Below, in pieces: positions 1-7,499 of a stretch of DNA of 12,100 nucleotides. The stretch lies in the NCBI GenBank assembly GCA_002376725.1, contig DFOM01000009.1, positions 1-12,100 of the forward strand, read 5' to 3'. This stretch comes from Cloacimonetes bacterium UBA3541 (GTDB taxonomy: Bacteria > Cloacimonadota > Cloacimonadia > Cloacimonadales > Cloacimonadaceae). The notes below the pieces were generated by a model. The model had not been told where the DNA came from, made no database searches, and saw only the letters and a list, made by a program, of their open reading frames with translations. The position numbers and the translations under genes are program-made. Each line of letters opens with the position of its first letter. The stretch's first letter is position 1.

Positions 1-48
1 CATTATGTTTAGTAGAAAAGAGAATTGAAATTTATTATAGATAGTCAA

Positions 49-68
49 AAATATCTTGACAAATATCT
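49..68 (+). repeat. Two direct copies of AAATATCT, 12 bases apart
   Basis: AAATATCT occurs at 49-56 and again at 61-68, separated by TGAC, so the copies flank and overlap the TTGACA hexamer at 56-61. A direct repeat over a -35 box is a plausible regulator site, and the gene just downstream has a winged-helix domain, so autoregulation is possible. In AT-rich DNA an 8-base repeat can arise by chance. Confidence 0.3.
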
Positions 69-83
69 AGCTTTTATTATTAG
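56..83 (+). promoter_or_regulatory. Candidate sigma70-type promoter for the first operon
   Basis: A perfect TTGACA sits at 56-61. Possible -10 boxes are TTATTA at 77-82 (15-base spacer) and TATTAG at 78-83 (16-base spacer); neither is a strong match. A ribosome-binding site AAGGTG follows at 93-98, five bases before the ATG at 104. The -35 is convincing and the -10 is weak. Confidence 0.45.
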
Positions 84-103
84 GGAAATTGTAAGGTGAA
101 AAT

Positions 104-1471
104 ATGATAAAAGATATTGAAGTATTAAATAAGCACTCTCAAATTAGAGAACTTGGTTCCGAATTGAGATATAATATCTTAAGAGAGCTAATTCGTGGAG
201 CAGCTACTTGTCAACAATTAGCGCACATTTATGGCATAAGTAAACAAAAAGTGCACTATAACCTCAATAAGCTTTTAGAAGAAAATTTGATTGAAATAGT
301 TCCCTCCAATCAGAATAGAGTTAAAGAGGTTTATTATCGTGCTACAGCAAAGAATTTTGTATTAGATTTCGCTATTGGTCAAAATATTAATGACCACTCT
401 CTGAATACAAGGGATATAATTGATAATATTTTGACTCAAGAATACCATATGAATCTTAATAGTGTGGCAGCTAAGCTTCTTGATGACAGTCTAAAAATGA
501 AACCTCAGGAATCCTTGCTTATCGTTAGCGGAAGATACAATCAACCCTTAGTAGAAAAAATATTAATAGAGGCAGGAAGAAGGAGCATTTTCACTACCTG
601 GATTTATCAACCGACAGAAATCTTAAAAGCTAAATATGAAGAATATTCTTTAGCTGCTTTTGATGCGGATTATAAACAATTTAATCGTCTTTTAGCCAAA
701 CATAATGTCTATCTAAATCTTAATGGTGAGGCTCGTTATCTGGAACTTGAAGACCCTCAGAAACAAAGATTACGCGTCAAGCATTTTTCCCAAAGCAGAA
801 AAATCATCTCGCAGAATAAGATTAAAATCGCTATTATGCCTGGTTTACTTCCTCATACTTTAGAAGAAAAAGCCCTAGAAAGTGAAATACAGTTCTGGAA
901 AGCTCTGGATATAGATTATAAAAAACTGTATCAACGCACTCATAATCTTTGTACTGATATGTCCAGACACAAAACTATAAGAGTGAGCAATTCAACTACT
1001 GGCTTCACTTTTAATATCCAGAAGATCCTGGCAGAATGTGGTTCTTTTGGTTATAGTGAATTCCAGAGTCCAACGATTAATTTACCAGGAGGAGAGATTC
1101 TTCTCATTCCAGAACCAGATAGTTTAAATGGAGAAATAACGGGGGACTTGGCTTATATCTCTGGTAAAATCGTAGAAAGACCCTGGATTCGTTTTATAAA
1201 CAACAAAATAGCAGAATTTAAAGCTGAATCTAATGAGGAACTTATGAAACAAGCCATTATGGCTGGTGGAAAAGATGGAGCAAAAGTTGCCTTAGTATGT
1301 TTAGGGACTAATGAAAATGTTCATTTAACCAATATTGATTCTTCCTATAAACATAAGTGTCAGGGTTTACTTACTGTCTATTGGGGAGAGAATATATCCC
1401 TCGGTGGCAATGTAGCCGGGGAAAATGAATGGTATATTCAGATAGAAAATCCACAACTTTCTTATTTATAA
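104..1471 (+). CDS. ArsR-like winged-helix regulator fused to an M29-aminopeptidase-like domain
   Basis: Residues about 10-90 look like an ArsR-type winged helix ('GSELRYNILRELI', then 'YGISKQKVHYNLNKLLEENL' as recognition helix and wing). Residues about 110-455 resemble peptidase family M29 (aminopeptidase T/S): 'LPGGE' ends at E331 and 'LGTN' covers 400-403, in the order expected for that fold. From memory of M29 sequences, the other metal ligands seem replaced: the Glu before GTN aligns with L397, the next His with T424, and the C-terminal His-x-Asp with E442 and Y444. Only the GGE glutamate stays. I infer a regulator whose enzyme-like domain may sense a ligand rather than cut peptides. 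The start follows AAGGTG at 93-98. The next gene begins 13 bases after the stop, so it probably heads an operon with two exported proteins. The HTH is fairly certain; the M29 relation is likely. Confidence 0.75.
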   Translation: MIKDIEVLNKHSQIRELGSELRYNILRELIRGAATCQQLAHIYGISKQKVHYNLNKLLEENLIEIVPSNQNRVKEVYYRATAKNFVLDFAIGQNINDHSLNTRDIIDNILTQEYHMNLNSVAAKLLDDSLKMKPQESLLIVSGRYNQPLVEKILIEAGRRSIFTTWIYQPTEILKAKYEEYSLAAFDADYKQFNRLLAKHNVYLNLNGEARYLELEDPQKQRLRVKHFSQSRKIISQNKIKIAIMPGLLPHTLEEKALESEIQFWKALDIDYKKLYQRTHNLCTDMSRHKTIRVSNSTTGFTFNIQKILAECGSFGYSEFQSPTINLPGGEILLIPEPDSLNGEITGDLAYISGKIVERPWIRFINNKIAEFKAESNEELMKQAIMAGGKDGAKVALVCLGTNENVHLTNIDSSYKHKCQGLLTVYWGENISLGGNVAGENEWYIQIENPQLSYL

Positions 1472-1484
1472 AAAGAGGAATATT

Positions 1485-4400
1485 ATGCAAAAAAACATTA
1501 TTTTAATCATCGCCCTATTATGCTTATGTACCATCTGCCTGGGACAATGGCACATAGATGAAAACTTTGATAATATTACCACTCTGCCTGCGGGCTGGAC
1601 TATTTATGATGATGGAGATGGAATGGTCTGGCGGAATCTTAATAATGCAACTCATGCGCATTCAGGGACCAGAGCAGCTTTTTGTGATAATTATCTCCCT
1701 AATCAGAATGCTGATTGGTTGATAACTCCTCAGTTAAATATCGTGGATGGTGATTCTCTTATATTTTACACTCGTTCCTGGATTAGTACGGAACAACTCA
1801 AAATTTATATCTCAACCACAGGAACAGCGGTTAATAATTTCACTAATCAAATTCTATACTTACAAAATATAGGTACTAGCTATCAAAGAGTTTCATTAAA
1901 TCTTTCTAACTGGGCAAATCAAGCAATTTATATAGGTTTTTTGTGGAATTGCATAAATTATGGTATCTTGATAGATGATATTCAGATAGGACAACCATTA
2001 ATTATTCAACCTGCTCTTGACCTACCAGAAAACTTCAGTTTTATTCAAGGTGAAACTCTGACAGTAGATTTTACTCCCTTTATAACCTGTACCGATATCA
2101 ATTCCTGCACACTGAGCGTTTCAGGAAATGTTCATATCAATGTCCAGATTAACGACAGAATAGTCAGCTTTAGTGCTCCAGATTTTACGGGTTCGGAAAA
2201 TATTATCTTTACAATGACTGATAATATATCTGGTCTTTCTGCTTCTGATACAGTGCTGGTAGAAGTTCTTCCTGTTCCGACCCTAGACCTTGGTATCACA
2301 GAAATAACCTCACCTCGTGATTTTGAATATCTAAATCATTCTTTTATACCGTCCTTAAAAGTTCAAAATACAGGCACTGCTACCTATTCAGGGATGCTTT
2401 CTATTTCCTGTCATATTTTGAATAGTTCAGGAACTTCTATATACAGTAATGATGAGTTTCATCCTCTTGAATTAGAACCAGGTAATAGTGCTATCGTTGT
2501 TCTATCAACCTCTTGCACTATCACAGAAGAAGGAACTTACAATGCTAACTTTACTTTAATTTCAGAAGATGGAAATCCTACCAATGATACTCTGGAAAAA
2601 GCCTTTACTGTAGTGAATAGAATCACTCAAGGAGGTCCAGATACTTTTGGTTATAGATTTATTGATAGTGATGATGAAGCAGGACCAGAATTTAACTGGA
2701 TAGATATAAGTAACACGGGAACATCAACAATAATGTACCAGGTACCTAGCTGGGCAGGAGATGATAATTTTAGTGAATCTATTCCAATGGGATTTCCTTT
2801 CCCGTTTTATGGTCAACAGTATGATCATATGTATGTAGATATTAATGGAGAAATATTACTTTCCGAAAGTAACTGGCAAAAACCTTATCCTGATACAGGA
2901 TGGGATAGTGATGGCAATATGTTTAATTATGTGTATCCTATTCCTGGTTATACTGCAATGCCCACTTTAATTGCAGTTTATTGGGATGATTTATTTGCTG
3001 AACCGGGAACAAGTGATATCTATTTTCAGACCTTTGGAGAAGCTCCCGACCGTTATACAGTAGTACAATGGAATAATCTTCGTTTTGTAGCAGGAACAGG
3101 AGGAACTCCTCAATTAAAGTTTGAAGTTATATTCTATGAAAACGGTGATATTCTGATGCAATATCATACCACTTATACCGGACAAAGTGGTTCTAATGTT
3201 CCTCATCAAAATGGACAAAGTACCACGGTGGCTATTCAGAATCAGGATACAACTATAGGTCTATGCTATTTAAGAGAGATTGTGGTAAATAATCAATATC
3301 AAGGTGTGGAACCTCCTGGGAATCTTTTACATAATAATCTTGCTATAAAATTCTTCACAGGTGAAGATAATCAACCTCCACATTTGACTTATACCGAAGC
3401 AGGAAATACCTTTAATAACAGTCCACTATTAAAAGTTAATGCTATAGACCTTTCCCCCATAACCTCTCTTGCTTTACATTATAATATAGGAGAAGGATGG
3501 CAGAGTATGGGATATACTAGTCAATCTGGAACGATGTATTATTTCCAGCTTCCGCAATTACCTCAAGGTGTGGAATTGAAATATTACTTCACTGGTACGG
3601 ATGCTGCAGGAAATACCGGATATTTACCTGAAGATGCACCGGCGAATTTCTATAGCTTTAAGATATTACCAACTGCTGATACAGAAGTTCTGATTGCTTA
3701 TTCCGGTCGTCAGGATTATCAAAGCATTGAACTTCCTGTCTATACCAATCTTTTAGATAATCTCAATATATCTTATGACATCTATAATTGGGAAGAGTAT
3801 GATAGCTTCCGTTTCCCTCTTCAATATAATGCTATTCTCTGTTATGCCAGTGTGGGAACTCATACTGCTTTATCTGATACCTTAAGTTTAGCCTTAATGC
3901 AATATCTGGATAGTGGGACAACCACTTCACCTAAAAATGTATTTTTTGCTTCAGACGGCTTTGCTGCTAGCACCCATGCTAATCCCAATACCAGTCTAAT
4001 TAAAAAGCTTTTTAGTGTTTATTTCCGTTCCTATTATGTTCCAACTGGTTCAGGAGGCGGAACTAATGGCTTAGCTGGACCTGAAGTTTATTCCCATCAA
4101 TACGGAAGTATCCTTTGCTATACTAATTCCCCTATAGGAACCGTGGGAAATGAGTATCAAGTTTATGCTGATAGTCCTGATTGTATCTTTCGTTATGATA
4201 GCTGTCCAGACTGGTACGCTTCAGAAGTTCAATATCCCGAAATAGGGGCACAGAGTGTATTTCTTTTTGAGGATGGTCCGATAGATGGACAAGCCTATCT
4301 TTATCATGGTGTTTGTGCTACCACAGTTATCTTACCTATTTACAAGGCTTTCTATTTCAGTTTTGACTTTTCACAAGTATATCAGGAAGCTCAAAGACAA

Positions 4401-4751
4401 GAATTGATGTCCGATTTGATGAACTGGTTCGGAATAAGTCCCGATGCGAACGAAGATTATATTACCCCCATTTTAGAAACAAGAATAAATGGAAATTATC
4501 CCAATCCCTTCAATCCTTCTACTACAATCTCTTTCACTCTGGCAAAAAGTGCTAATGTGAAGCTGGATATTTACAATACCCGCGGACAAAAAATTAAAAC
4601 CTTACTAAATGATAATCTTTCTGCTGGATTACACAATTATGTCTGGGATGGTAAAGATGATAATGGTACTATCGTTTCCAGTGCTATGTATATAGTTCGT
4701 CTGGATGATGGCAATCAAATTAAGCAGCATAAGATTATGCTGATTAAATAA
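1485..4751 (+). CDS. Large secreted multi-domain protein with C-terminal FlgD-like (PNPFNP) sorting domain
   Basis: A signal peptide occupies residues 1 to about 20 (basic start, hydrophobic core, cut near CLG-Q). Next come a choice-of-anchor-J/MAM-like beta module (about 22-170, 'DENFDN...LPAGW', 'DWLITPQL'), an Ig/cadherin-like segment (about 178-262), a CARDB-like segment (about 266-378, 'LKVQNTGTATYSG'), a beta-rich region starting at 'FGYRF' (388 to about 625, nidogen-like at best), an Ig-like module (about 628-720), and an alpha/beta-looking region of unknown family (about 735-983). The tail (1002-1088) is the FlgD-like Ig fold with 'NYPNPFNPST' at 1004-1013 and 'VWDGKDDNG'; this type of domain acts as a secretion or anchoring tag in type-IX-secretion-like systems. 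It is therefore probably outside the outer membrane. AGAGGA lies just before the ATG. No catalytic motif is recognised, so its substrate or role is unknown. Confidence 0.88.
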   Translation: MQKNIILIIALLCLCTICLGQWHIDENFDNITTLPAGWTIYDDGDGMVWRNLNNATHAHSGTRAAFCDNYLPNQNADWLITPQLNIVDGDSLIFYTRSWISTEQLKIYISTTGTAVNNFTNQILYLQNIGTSYQRVSLNLSNWANQAIYIGFLWNCINYGILIDDIQIGQPLIIQPALDLPENFSFIQGETLTVDFTPFITCTDINSCTLSVSGNVHINVQINDRIVSFSAPDFTGSENIIFTMTDNISGLSASDTVLVEVLPVPTLDLGITEITSPRDFEYLNHSFIPSLKVQNTGTATYSGMLSISCHILNSSGTSIYSNDEFHPLELEPGNSAIVVLSTSCTITEEGTYNANFTLISEDGNPTNDTLEKAFTVVNRITQGGPDTFGYRFIDSDDEAGPEFNWIDISNTGTSTIMYQVPSWAGDDNFSESIPMGFPFPFYGQQYDHMYVDINGEILLSESNWQKPYPDTGWDSDGNMFNYVYPIPGYTAMPTLIAVYWDDLFAEPGTSDIYFQTFGEAPDRYTVVQWNNLRFVAGTGGTPQLKFEVIFYENGDILMQYHTTYTGQSGSNVPHQNGQSTTVAIQNQDTTIGLCYLREIVVNNQYQGVEPPGNLLHNNLAIKFFTGEDNQPPHLTYTEAGNTFNNSPLLKVNAIDLSPITSLALHYNIGEGWQSMGYTSQSGTMYYFQLPQLPQGVELKYYFTGTDAAGNTGYLPEDAPANFYSFKILPTADTEVLIAYSGRQDYQSIELPVYTNLLDNLNISYDIYNWEEYDSFRFPLQYNAILCYASVGTHTALSDTLSLALMQYLDSGTTTSPKNVFFASDGFAASTHANPNTSLIKKLFSVYFRSYYVPTGSGGGTNGLAGPEVYSHQYGSILCYTNSPIGTVGNEYQVYADSPDCIFRYDSCPDWYASEVQYPEIGAQSVFLFEDGPIDGQAYLYHGVCATTVILPIYKAFYFSFDFSQVYQEAQRQELMSDLMNWFGISPDANEDYITPILETRINGNYPNPFNPSTTISFTLAKSANVKLDIYNTRGQKIKTLLNDNLSAGLHNYVWDGKDDNGTIVSSAMYIVRLDDGNQIKQHKIMLIK

Positions 4752-4772
4752 TAAATCCTTGAGAGGTTAAAA

Positions 4773-6428
4773 ATGAAAAAAAATATCTTTGTTCTATTAT
4801 TACTAATCATCTGGGTGGCATTAAGTGCCGGAGATTATTTTATCGGTACAGGAACAAGCACTCAAAATAAAGTTCCTGTTTATGGCTATAATGATTATGG
4901 ATGGAGTAAATTTTTCTATACAGCTACAGAAACTAATAATGCTGGGATAAGCGGTATTGTACAAATCACTGGAATAGCTCTTAAAGTCAGTAATACTATA
5001 TCTAATTATGTTATGGATAATCAGCAGATTTATCTTACTCATTTTTATAATACAAGTTATGCTTCAACAGCAGTAGGTTATCCTAATAATTCTTACTATA
5101 CAAATGTATATAACGGTTCTGTGACTTTTAATGGTCCTGGTTGGGTCCATATTCAATTCACTACACCTTTTAATTATGATTCCAGTTATGGATTTGAAAT
5201 CTTATGGGAAAATCATGATGGCAGCAAAGTTGGAGGACCCCCTAGCTTTTACTATACAAGTTTAAGTAATAGTTCTGTCTATAAACATATTGATACATCG
5301 TTTCCTACCAGTAGTGGACAAAGAGCTTCCTATCACCCGAATATCTGGATTCAAACTCCAGTTACTGATATTCCTCCTGCTGCACAATGTGTATTTCCTG
5401 CTGATGGAAGTGATGGTCATAATGTGAATATCACTCTTCGCTGGAATAATATGGGTGGTAATCCCGATCATTATCGTCTCTGGTTAGGAACAGATAATCC
5501 TCCTTCCAATCTGGTTAATGGACTTATTGTTTATGAAGAATCTTATACTCCTACAACTTATCTGGATTATGGTACTACATATTACTGGAGAGTAGTTCCT
5601 CATAATGATTTTGGCTATGCTATTGATTGTCCTGTCTGGAGTTTTACTACTATGGCCGATCCAACTATTTATACTTTCCCCTGGTTAGAAACTTTTGATG
5701 GAACTTTCAAACCTTCAGGTTGGACTGACCATTCTGGGGGATTAGTTGACCCTATTGTATTAGGAGCTGATGGTTCAAGTCAATGGCAACAAGATGATTG
5801 GTTAAATATCACTTCTACCGACAAGGCTGCCAAAATAAATATCTGGGGTCCCATTAGTGGTTGGCTTATTTCACCTTTATTAAATATCAGTGATGATCAG
5901 TTTTTAAGCTTTGATGCTGCTCTTTTAAAATATAATCAACCTCCAACCGGAACACCTCATGATATAACAGGAACAGATGATAGGTTTGCCGTTCTTATCG
6001 GAGATGGATTTTCCTGGTCAACAGCTAATATCTTAAGAGAGTGGAACAATACTTCTTCCCCCTTTGTCCTAAACGATATTCCTGAAGGGGGAACACATAT
6101 CAGTATTCCTTTAGCAGGTCATAGCGGAAGAAAACGCATTGCTTTCTTTGCTGGATCAACTGAATCAAATGCGGATAATGATTTTATGATTAATAATGTA
6201 GAGGTTAAATCTTTGCTGCAAACTCCAGTTGTTAATATAACTGTGAACAATGCAACAAACCAACTGATATTATCCTGGGAAGCCATACCTAATGCTACTG
6301 CCTATAAAATCTATAAGTCCTCTCAACCTTATGGAGATTTTAACTATATTGATACGGTGTATTCCACTCAATATCAAACTACAGCATCTGAGGATAAAGC
6401 TTTCTTCAAGGTTATTGCTACGGATTAA
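4773..6428 (+). CDS. Secreted protein with fibronectin type III and choice-of-anchor-J domains
   Basis: A signal peptide covers residues 1 to about 19 (MKKN start, long Leu/Ile core, cut near LSA-G). Residues about 20-198 are a Tyr/Asn/Ser-rich beta domain with no family I can name. Residues about 201-293 look like fibronectin type III ('ITLRWNN', 'DYGTTYYWRVVPHN'). Residues about 298-475 are a second kind of module shared with the gene upstream, choice-of-anchor-J-like ('WLETFDGTFKPSGW', 'GWLISPLLNI'). Residues about 477-551 are another Fn3 domain ('ILSWEAIPNATAYKIYKSS') that runs to the C-terminus. Unlike its neighbour it has no PNPFNP tail, so it may stay in the periplasm, use another exit route, or act as a partner of the upstream protein. 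A GAGAGG ribosome site lies before the ATG, and the gap to the previous gene is 21 bases. An intrinsic terminator follows at 6454-6486, making this the last gene of the operon. Specific function unknown. Confidence 0.85.
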   Translation: MKKNIFVLLLLIIWVALSAGDYFIGTGTSTQNKVPVYGYNDYGWSKFFYTATETNNAGISGIVQITGIALKVSNTISNYVMDNQQIYLTHFYNTSYASTAVGYPNNSYYTNVYNGSVTFNGPGWVHIQFTTPFNYDSSYGFEILWENHDGSKVGGPPSFYYTSLSNSSVYKHIDTSFPTSSGQRASYHPNIWIQTPVTDIPPAAQCVFPADGSDGHNVNITLRWNNMGGNPDHYRLWLGTDNPPSNLVNGLIVYEESYTPTTYLDYGTTYYWRVVPHNDFGYAIDCPVWSFTTMADPTIYTFPWLETFDGTFKPSGWTDHSGGLVDPIVLGADGSSQWQQDDWLNITSTDKAAKINIWGPISGWLISPLLNISDDQFLSFDAALLKYNQPPTGTPHDITGTDDRFAVLIGDGFSWSTANILREWNNTSSPFVLNDIPEGGTHISIPLAGHSGRKRIAFFAGSTESNADNDFMINNVEVKSLLQTPVVNITVNNATNQLILSWEAIPNATAYKIYKSSQPYGDFNYIDTVYSTQYQTTASEDKAFFKVIATD

Positions 6429-6453
6429 GCGTCGTTTCATAGTACATAACACT

Positions 6454-6486
6454 AACCGCAGCGAGATAAGAATGCTGCGGTTTTTT
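6454..6486 (+). terminator. Intrinsic terminator of the first operon
   Basis: AACCGCAGC (6454-6462) pairs perfectly with GCTGCGGTT (6474-6482) around an 11-base loop, and the T run covers 6481-6486. The GC-rich stem stands out in AT-rich surroundings and lies 25 bases after the stop codon of the secreted protein gene. It separates the two operons. Confidence 0.9.
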
Positions 6487-6519
6487 CTTGCCAAAAATTC
6501 CCGGCTGAATATCCAGGTT

Positions 6520-6533
6520 AGTAAATACTTACT
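6520..6533. promoter_or_regulatory. Possible TetR operator: AGTAA-N4-TTACT palindrome
   Basis: AGTAA (6520-6524) and TTACT (6529-6533) form a perfect inverted repeat with spacer ATAC, 22 bases before the TetR-family start codon. TetR-family proteins bind short palindromes and often control their own operon, so this is a reasonable candidate site. The arms are only five bases, and I found no convincing promoter around it (TTGCCA at 6488-6493 has no good -10). Confidence 0.35.
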
Positions 6534-6555
6534 TACACCATGGAGTTTATTATTA

Positions 6556-7140
6556 ATGACTGAAAGACAGGAAGATATAATTTTGGCAGCCATCTCTATT
6601 ATTGCACGAGAAGGTTATAAAAATCTTACCACTAAAAAACTCGCTTCAGAATTGCATCTCTCTGAAGCTGCTTTGTACCGTCACTTCGTTAATAAAGAAG
6701 ATTTGCTCTTAAGCATTATGCACTACTTTGAAAATATTTCTCATAATGTCTTACAAGAACTTCAGAAAAGTAATCTCAATCCTCTGGAGAAAGTGCATTT
6801 TTTTATTATGAATCGCTATGAACTATTCACTTCAAATCCGGATTTGGCTCAAGTAATGTTTTCTGATGAGATGTTTTATCATGACCCGGTCTTTTTTAAA
6901 CAATTTCAAAAGATATCCTTGAATCATAGACAGATTCTATTAAATTTTATAAATGAAGCTCAAAATGAAAGCTTAATCCCATCAGAACTTAATTCAACTC
7001 AGATTTTCACTATCCTTATTGGTTCTATGCGATTTCTTATCACTCAATGGAATCTCAGTGGCAAAGAATTTGATTTAATCAAAGAAGGCAATAGCCTTTT
7101 GCAGACAATAAAGTATCTTATTGAACCTAAGAAAATATAA
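6556..7140 (+). CDS. TetR/AcrR-family transcriptional regulator
   Basis: A 194-residue protein, the usual TetR length. The N-terminal HTH covers residues about 5-50: 'IAREGYKNLTTKKLASELHL' followed by 'SEAALYRHFVNKEDLL', the classic helix-turn-helix with the tyrosine-arginine-histidine-phenylalanine recognition segment. The C-terminal helices form the ligand-binding and dimer domain; no ligand can be predicted. The reading frame is open back to 6292, but that stretch overlaps the previous gene and its terminator. The ATG at 6556 is preferred because GGAG lies at 6542-6545 and the HTH then starts at its normal distance from the N-terminus. The cupin gene begins 19 bases after its stop and hcp follows that, so it probably controls this three-gene operon, perhaps through the palindrome at 6520-6533. 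Confidence 0.88.
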   Translation: MTERQEDIILAAISIIAREGYKNLTTKKLASELHLSEAALYRHFVNKEDLLLSIMHYFENISHNVLQELQKSNLNPLEKVHFFIMNRYELFTSNPDLAQVMFSDEMFYHDPVFFKQFQKISLNHRQILLNFINEAQNESLIPSELNSTQIFTILIGSMRFLITQWNLSGKEFDLIKEGNSLLQTIKYLIEPKKI

Positions 7141-7159
7141 AAAAACAAAGGAGAAAATT

Positions 7160-7477
7160 ATGGAAAGCCGTTTCTGGAAAAACTTACCACCTGTCAGAGA
7201 TAAGGGAGGAGTCAAGGGAACAAAGATATATTCCCAAGCTGAAGGAGAGATTGTGCATATGTTTCTTGAACCAGGAGCAGAATTACCCGTTCATACTACC
7301 CCTGTCAATGTAGCTTTCTATATTTTGGAAGGTAATCCAACACTTATTATTGGAAATGAAGAGCAAAGTTTTGCACCTGATACTATAATTGATAGTCCTA
7401 AAAATATCCCTCATGGAATAGTTAATAATAGTGATAAACCTGCCAGATTGCTGGTCATTAAAATGCCAAAACCATAA
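7160..7477 (+). CDS. Small single-domain cupin protein
   Basis: A 105-residue protein with the Cupin_2 pattern. A beta-barrel core runs from about residue 29 to the end, with motif 1 at 'GAELPVHTTPVNVAFYILEG' (39-58) and motif 2 around 'DSPKNIPHGIVNNS' (78-91). In motif 1 the usual His-x-His is H45-T-T47, and the expected Glu is not evident. In motif 2 the His is kept (H85). The metal site is therefore partly degenerate, and the protein may bind metal weakly or simply bind a small ligand. AAAGGAGA at 7147-7154 fixes the ATG at 7160; the in-frame ATG at 7121 would overlap the TetR gene and lacks such a site. It lies between the TetR gene and hcp (22-base gap to hcp), so a role in the same stress response is likely. 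Substrate unknown. Confidence 0.85.
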   Translation: MESRFWKNLPPVRDKGGVKGTKIYSQAEGEIVHMFLEPGAELPVHTTPVNVAFYILEGNPTLIIGNEEQSFAPDTIIDSPKNIPHGIVNNSDKPARLLVIKMPKP

Positions 7478-7499
7478 TTAATAAAAAAGGAGTAATTAT

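Noticed and set aside
6488..6511. Promoter for the TetR-cupin-hcp operon starting with TTGCCA
   Set aside because: No acceptable -10 box at 15-18 bases, so I do not list it as a feature.
6292..6555. Extended N-terminus of the TetR-family protein
   Set aside because: It overlaps the previous gene and spans an intrinsic terminator; the translated stretch is not TetR-like, and GGAG before the ATG at 6556 gives a standard-length protein.
7121..7159. Upstream ATG for the cupin gene
   Set aside because: It would overlap the TetR stop and lacks a ribosome site, while AAAGGAGA fits the ATG at 7160.
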